From Collinsella aerofaciens (GTDB lineage: Bacteria; Actinomycetota; Coriobacteriia; Coriobacteriales; Coriobacteriaceae), in the NCBI GenBank assembly GCA_030841765.1, contig JAUUSS010000117.1, positions 1 through 6,497 of the forward strand: a stretch of 6,497 bases of DNA. The letters run 5' to 3'. A program made the translations under genes and the position numbers. Within the stretch, counting starts at the first letter, position 1. Every line of letters begins with the position of its first letter. Below, piece by piece: positions 6,180 through 6,497 of the stretch. The notes beneath the pieces were generated by a model, which worked only from the letters and a program-made list of their open reading frames with translations, was not told the DNA's origin and did no database searches.

Positions 6180-6260
6180 TGAGACACAATTTGGGCAGGT
6201 GACACATGTTCCAGATTCTGTTTTGGGCGTGAGACAAATGTCTCACCAAAGTTGAGACAC
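6180..6260. promoter_or_regulatory. Cluster of TGAGACA-type boxes upstream of the adhesin
   Basis: TGAGACAC occurs exactly at 6180-6187 and again at 6253-6260. TGAGACAA at 6230-6237 is half of the palindrome, and a weaker TGACACAT lies at 6200-6207. Box starts are 20, 30 and 23 bp apart, close to whole turns of the helix. A further GTCTCA (6146-6151) sits in the short palindrome GGTCTCAGACC, 18 nt before the start codon. The repetition in so short a stretch is visible directly; that it binds a regulator is inference. Confidence 0.45.
6229..6246. promoter_or_regulatory. 18-bp palindrome, operator-like
   Basis: The sequence GTGAGACAAATGTCTCAC has perfect 8-bp arms (6229-6236 and 6239-6246) around two central A bases. 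Its centre is about 110 bp upstream of the adhesin start codon. The size and symmetry match binding sites of dimeric helix-turn-helix regulators. I do not recognise the cognate regulator family. No U tract follows on either strand, so it is not a terminator. The half-site recurs nearby (6180-6260). Confidence 0.55.
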
Positions 6261-6497
6261 GAGAGTTTTTGCAGGAAAACGGGTGCGACTCGGAGCCAAC
6301 AGGCCAAAATGATCCGTTTCCCTCTGTCCACGGGAGATCAAGGGATGCTACGGATATGGTGGTATTTCAAAACTATGCCGGATTACGGGGCTAAAGTCGG
6401 GACCCTCATCCATACCTCCATTTTTTGAAAAACGGCAGGCTATCTACCTGCACTGATAATTGTCCTCGGGGGAAGCGGGCACTGCGGGGCGCGGCAA
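6261..6497. other. Far upstream intergenic stretch without a supported gene
   Basis: Nothing here resembles a known gene. The longest ATG-started frame I find on the plus strand is 39 codons (6309-6428; the peptide begins MIRFPLSTGDQG), with no Shine-Dalgarno at a usable distance. On the minus strand GGAGG (6415-6419) sits 5 nt before an ATG (6407-6409), which opens an 8-codon frame, MRVPTLAP, ending at 6383. Both are recorded as possibilities only. A further minus-strand frame from a GTG at 6331 to 6149 lacks a ribosome binding site and covers the box cluster. Confidence 0.3.
6428..6451 (-). terminator. Possible weak terminator of an upstream minus-strand gene
   Basis: On the minus strand GCAGG pairs with CCTGC (6447-6451 with 6435-6439) around a 7-nt loop. 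CG and then U5 (6428-6432) follow. The stem is only 5 bp, so it is weak, but the layout of hairpin followed by U tract is correct for a transcript arriving from beyond the right edge. If real, the adhesin would be transcribed on its own rather than by read-through. Confidence 0.35.

Noticed and set aside
6169..6197. TAACTT (6174 to 6169, minus strand) as the adhesin -10 element
   Set aside because: The hexamers at 16-18 nt spacing (GCCCAA, TGCCCA, CTGCCC) do not resemble a -35. The promoter stays unassigned.
6149..6331. Minus-strand frame of 60 codons upstream of the adhesin
   Set aside because: It starts at a GTG with no Shine-Dalgarno, covers the TGAGACA box cluster and shows no recognisable domain. 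It is more likely promoter and leader DNA.

Overview
The window holds one very large gene on the minus strand, filling about 90% of it, with a non-coding flank at each end. The gene (6127 down to 257) encodes a 1956-residue secreted, cell-wall-anchored surface protein. In order it has a signal peptide, a von Willebrand factor A (VWA) domain with a complete metal-binding site, a beta-rich spacer region, nine tandem Spy0128/FctA-type isopeptide domains, a proline-rich wall segment, and an LPTTG sortase signal with a hydrophobic helix and an RKR tail. This is the architecture of a Gram-positive adhesin or pilus-tip protein. The G+C-rich sequence, the avoidance of TTA, CTA and TCA codons in most of the gene, and the LPXTG/Spy0128 architecture suggest a high-G+C gut actinobacterium. 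Collinsella or a relative in the Coriobacteriia is my best guess, but it is an inference with no marker gene behind it.

Layout. Bases 1-256 are the gene's 3' flank: a GC-rich hairpin just after the stop, a run of G tracts, a convincing intrinsic terminator for the minus-strand transcript (hairpin 145-179, then U4), and a T-rich stretch near the left edge. Bases 257-6127 are the adhesin gene. Bases 6128-6497 are its 5' flank: a good ribosome binding site, a cluster of TGAGACA-type boxes including an 18-bp palindrome, and further upstream a stretch with a weak minus-strand terminator and only tiny open frames.

No sortase, second pilin or regulator lies in the window, so whether the protein stands alone or caps a pilus cannot be decided here. 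I found no RNA gene, CRISPR array, insertion sequence or previously undescribed multi-gene system. The observations most worth a second look are a 14-base perfect complementarity between the terminator loop and the gene's own ribosome binding site, the TGAGACA box cluster, an acidic 15-bp minisatellite inserted in isopeptide domain 7, and domain 6, which appears to have lost its catalytic glutamate.
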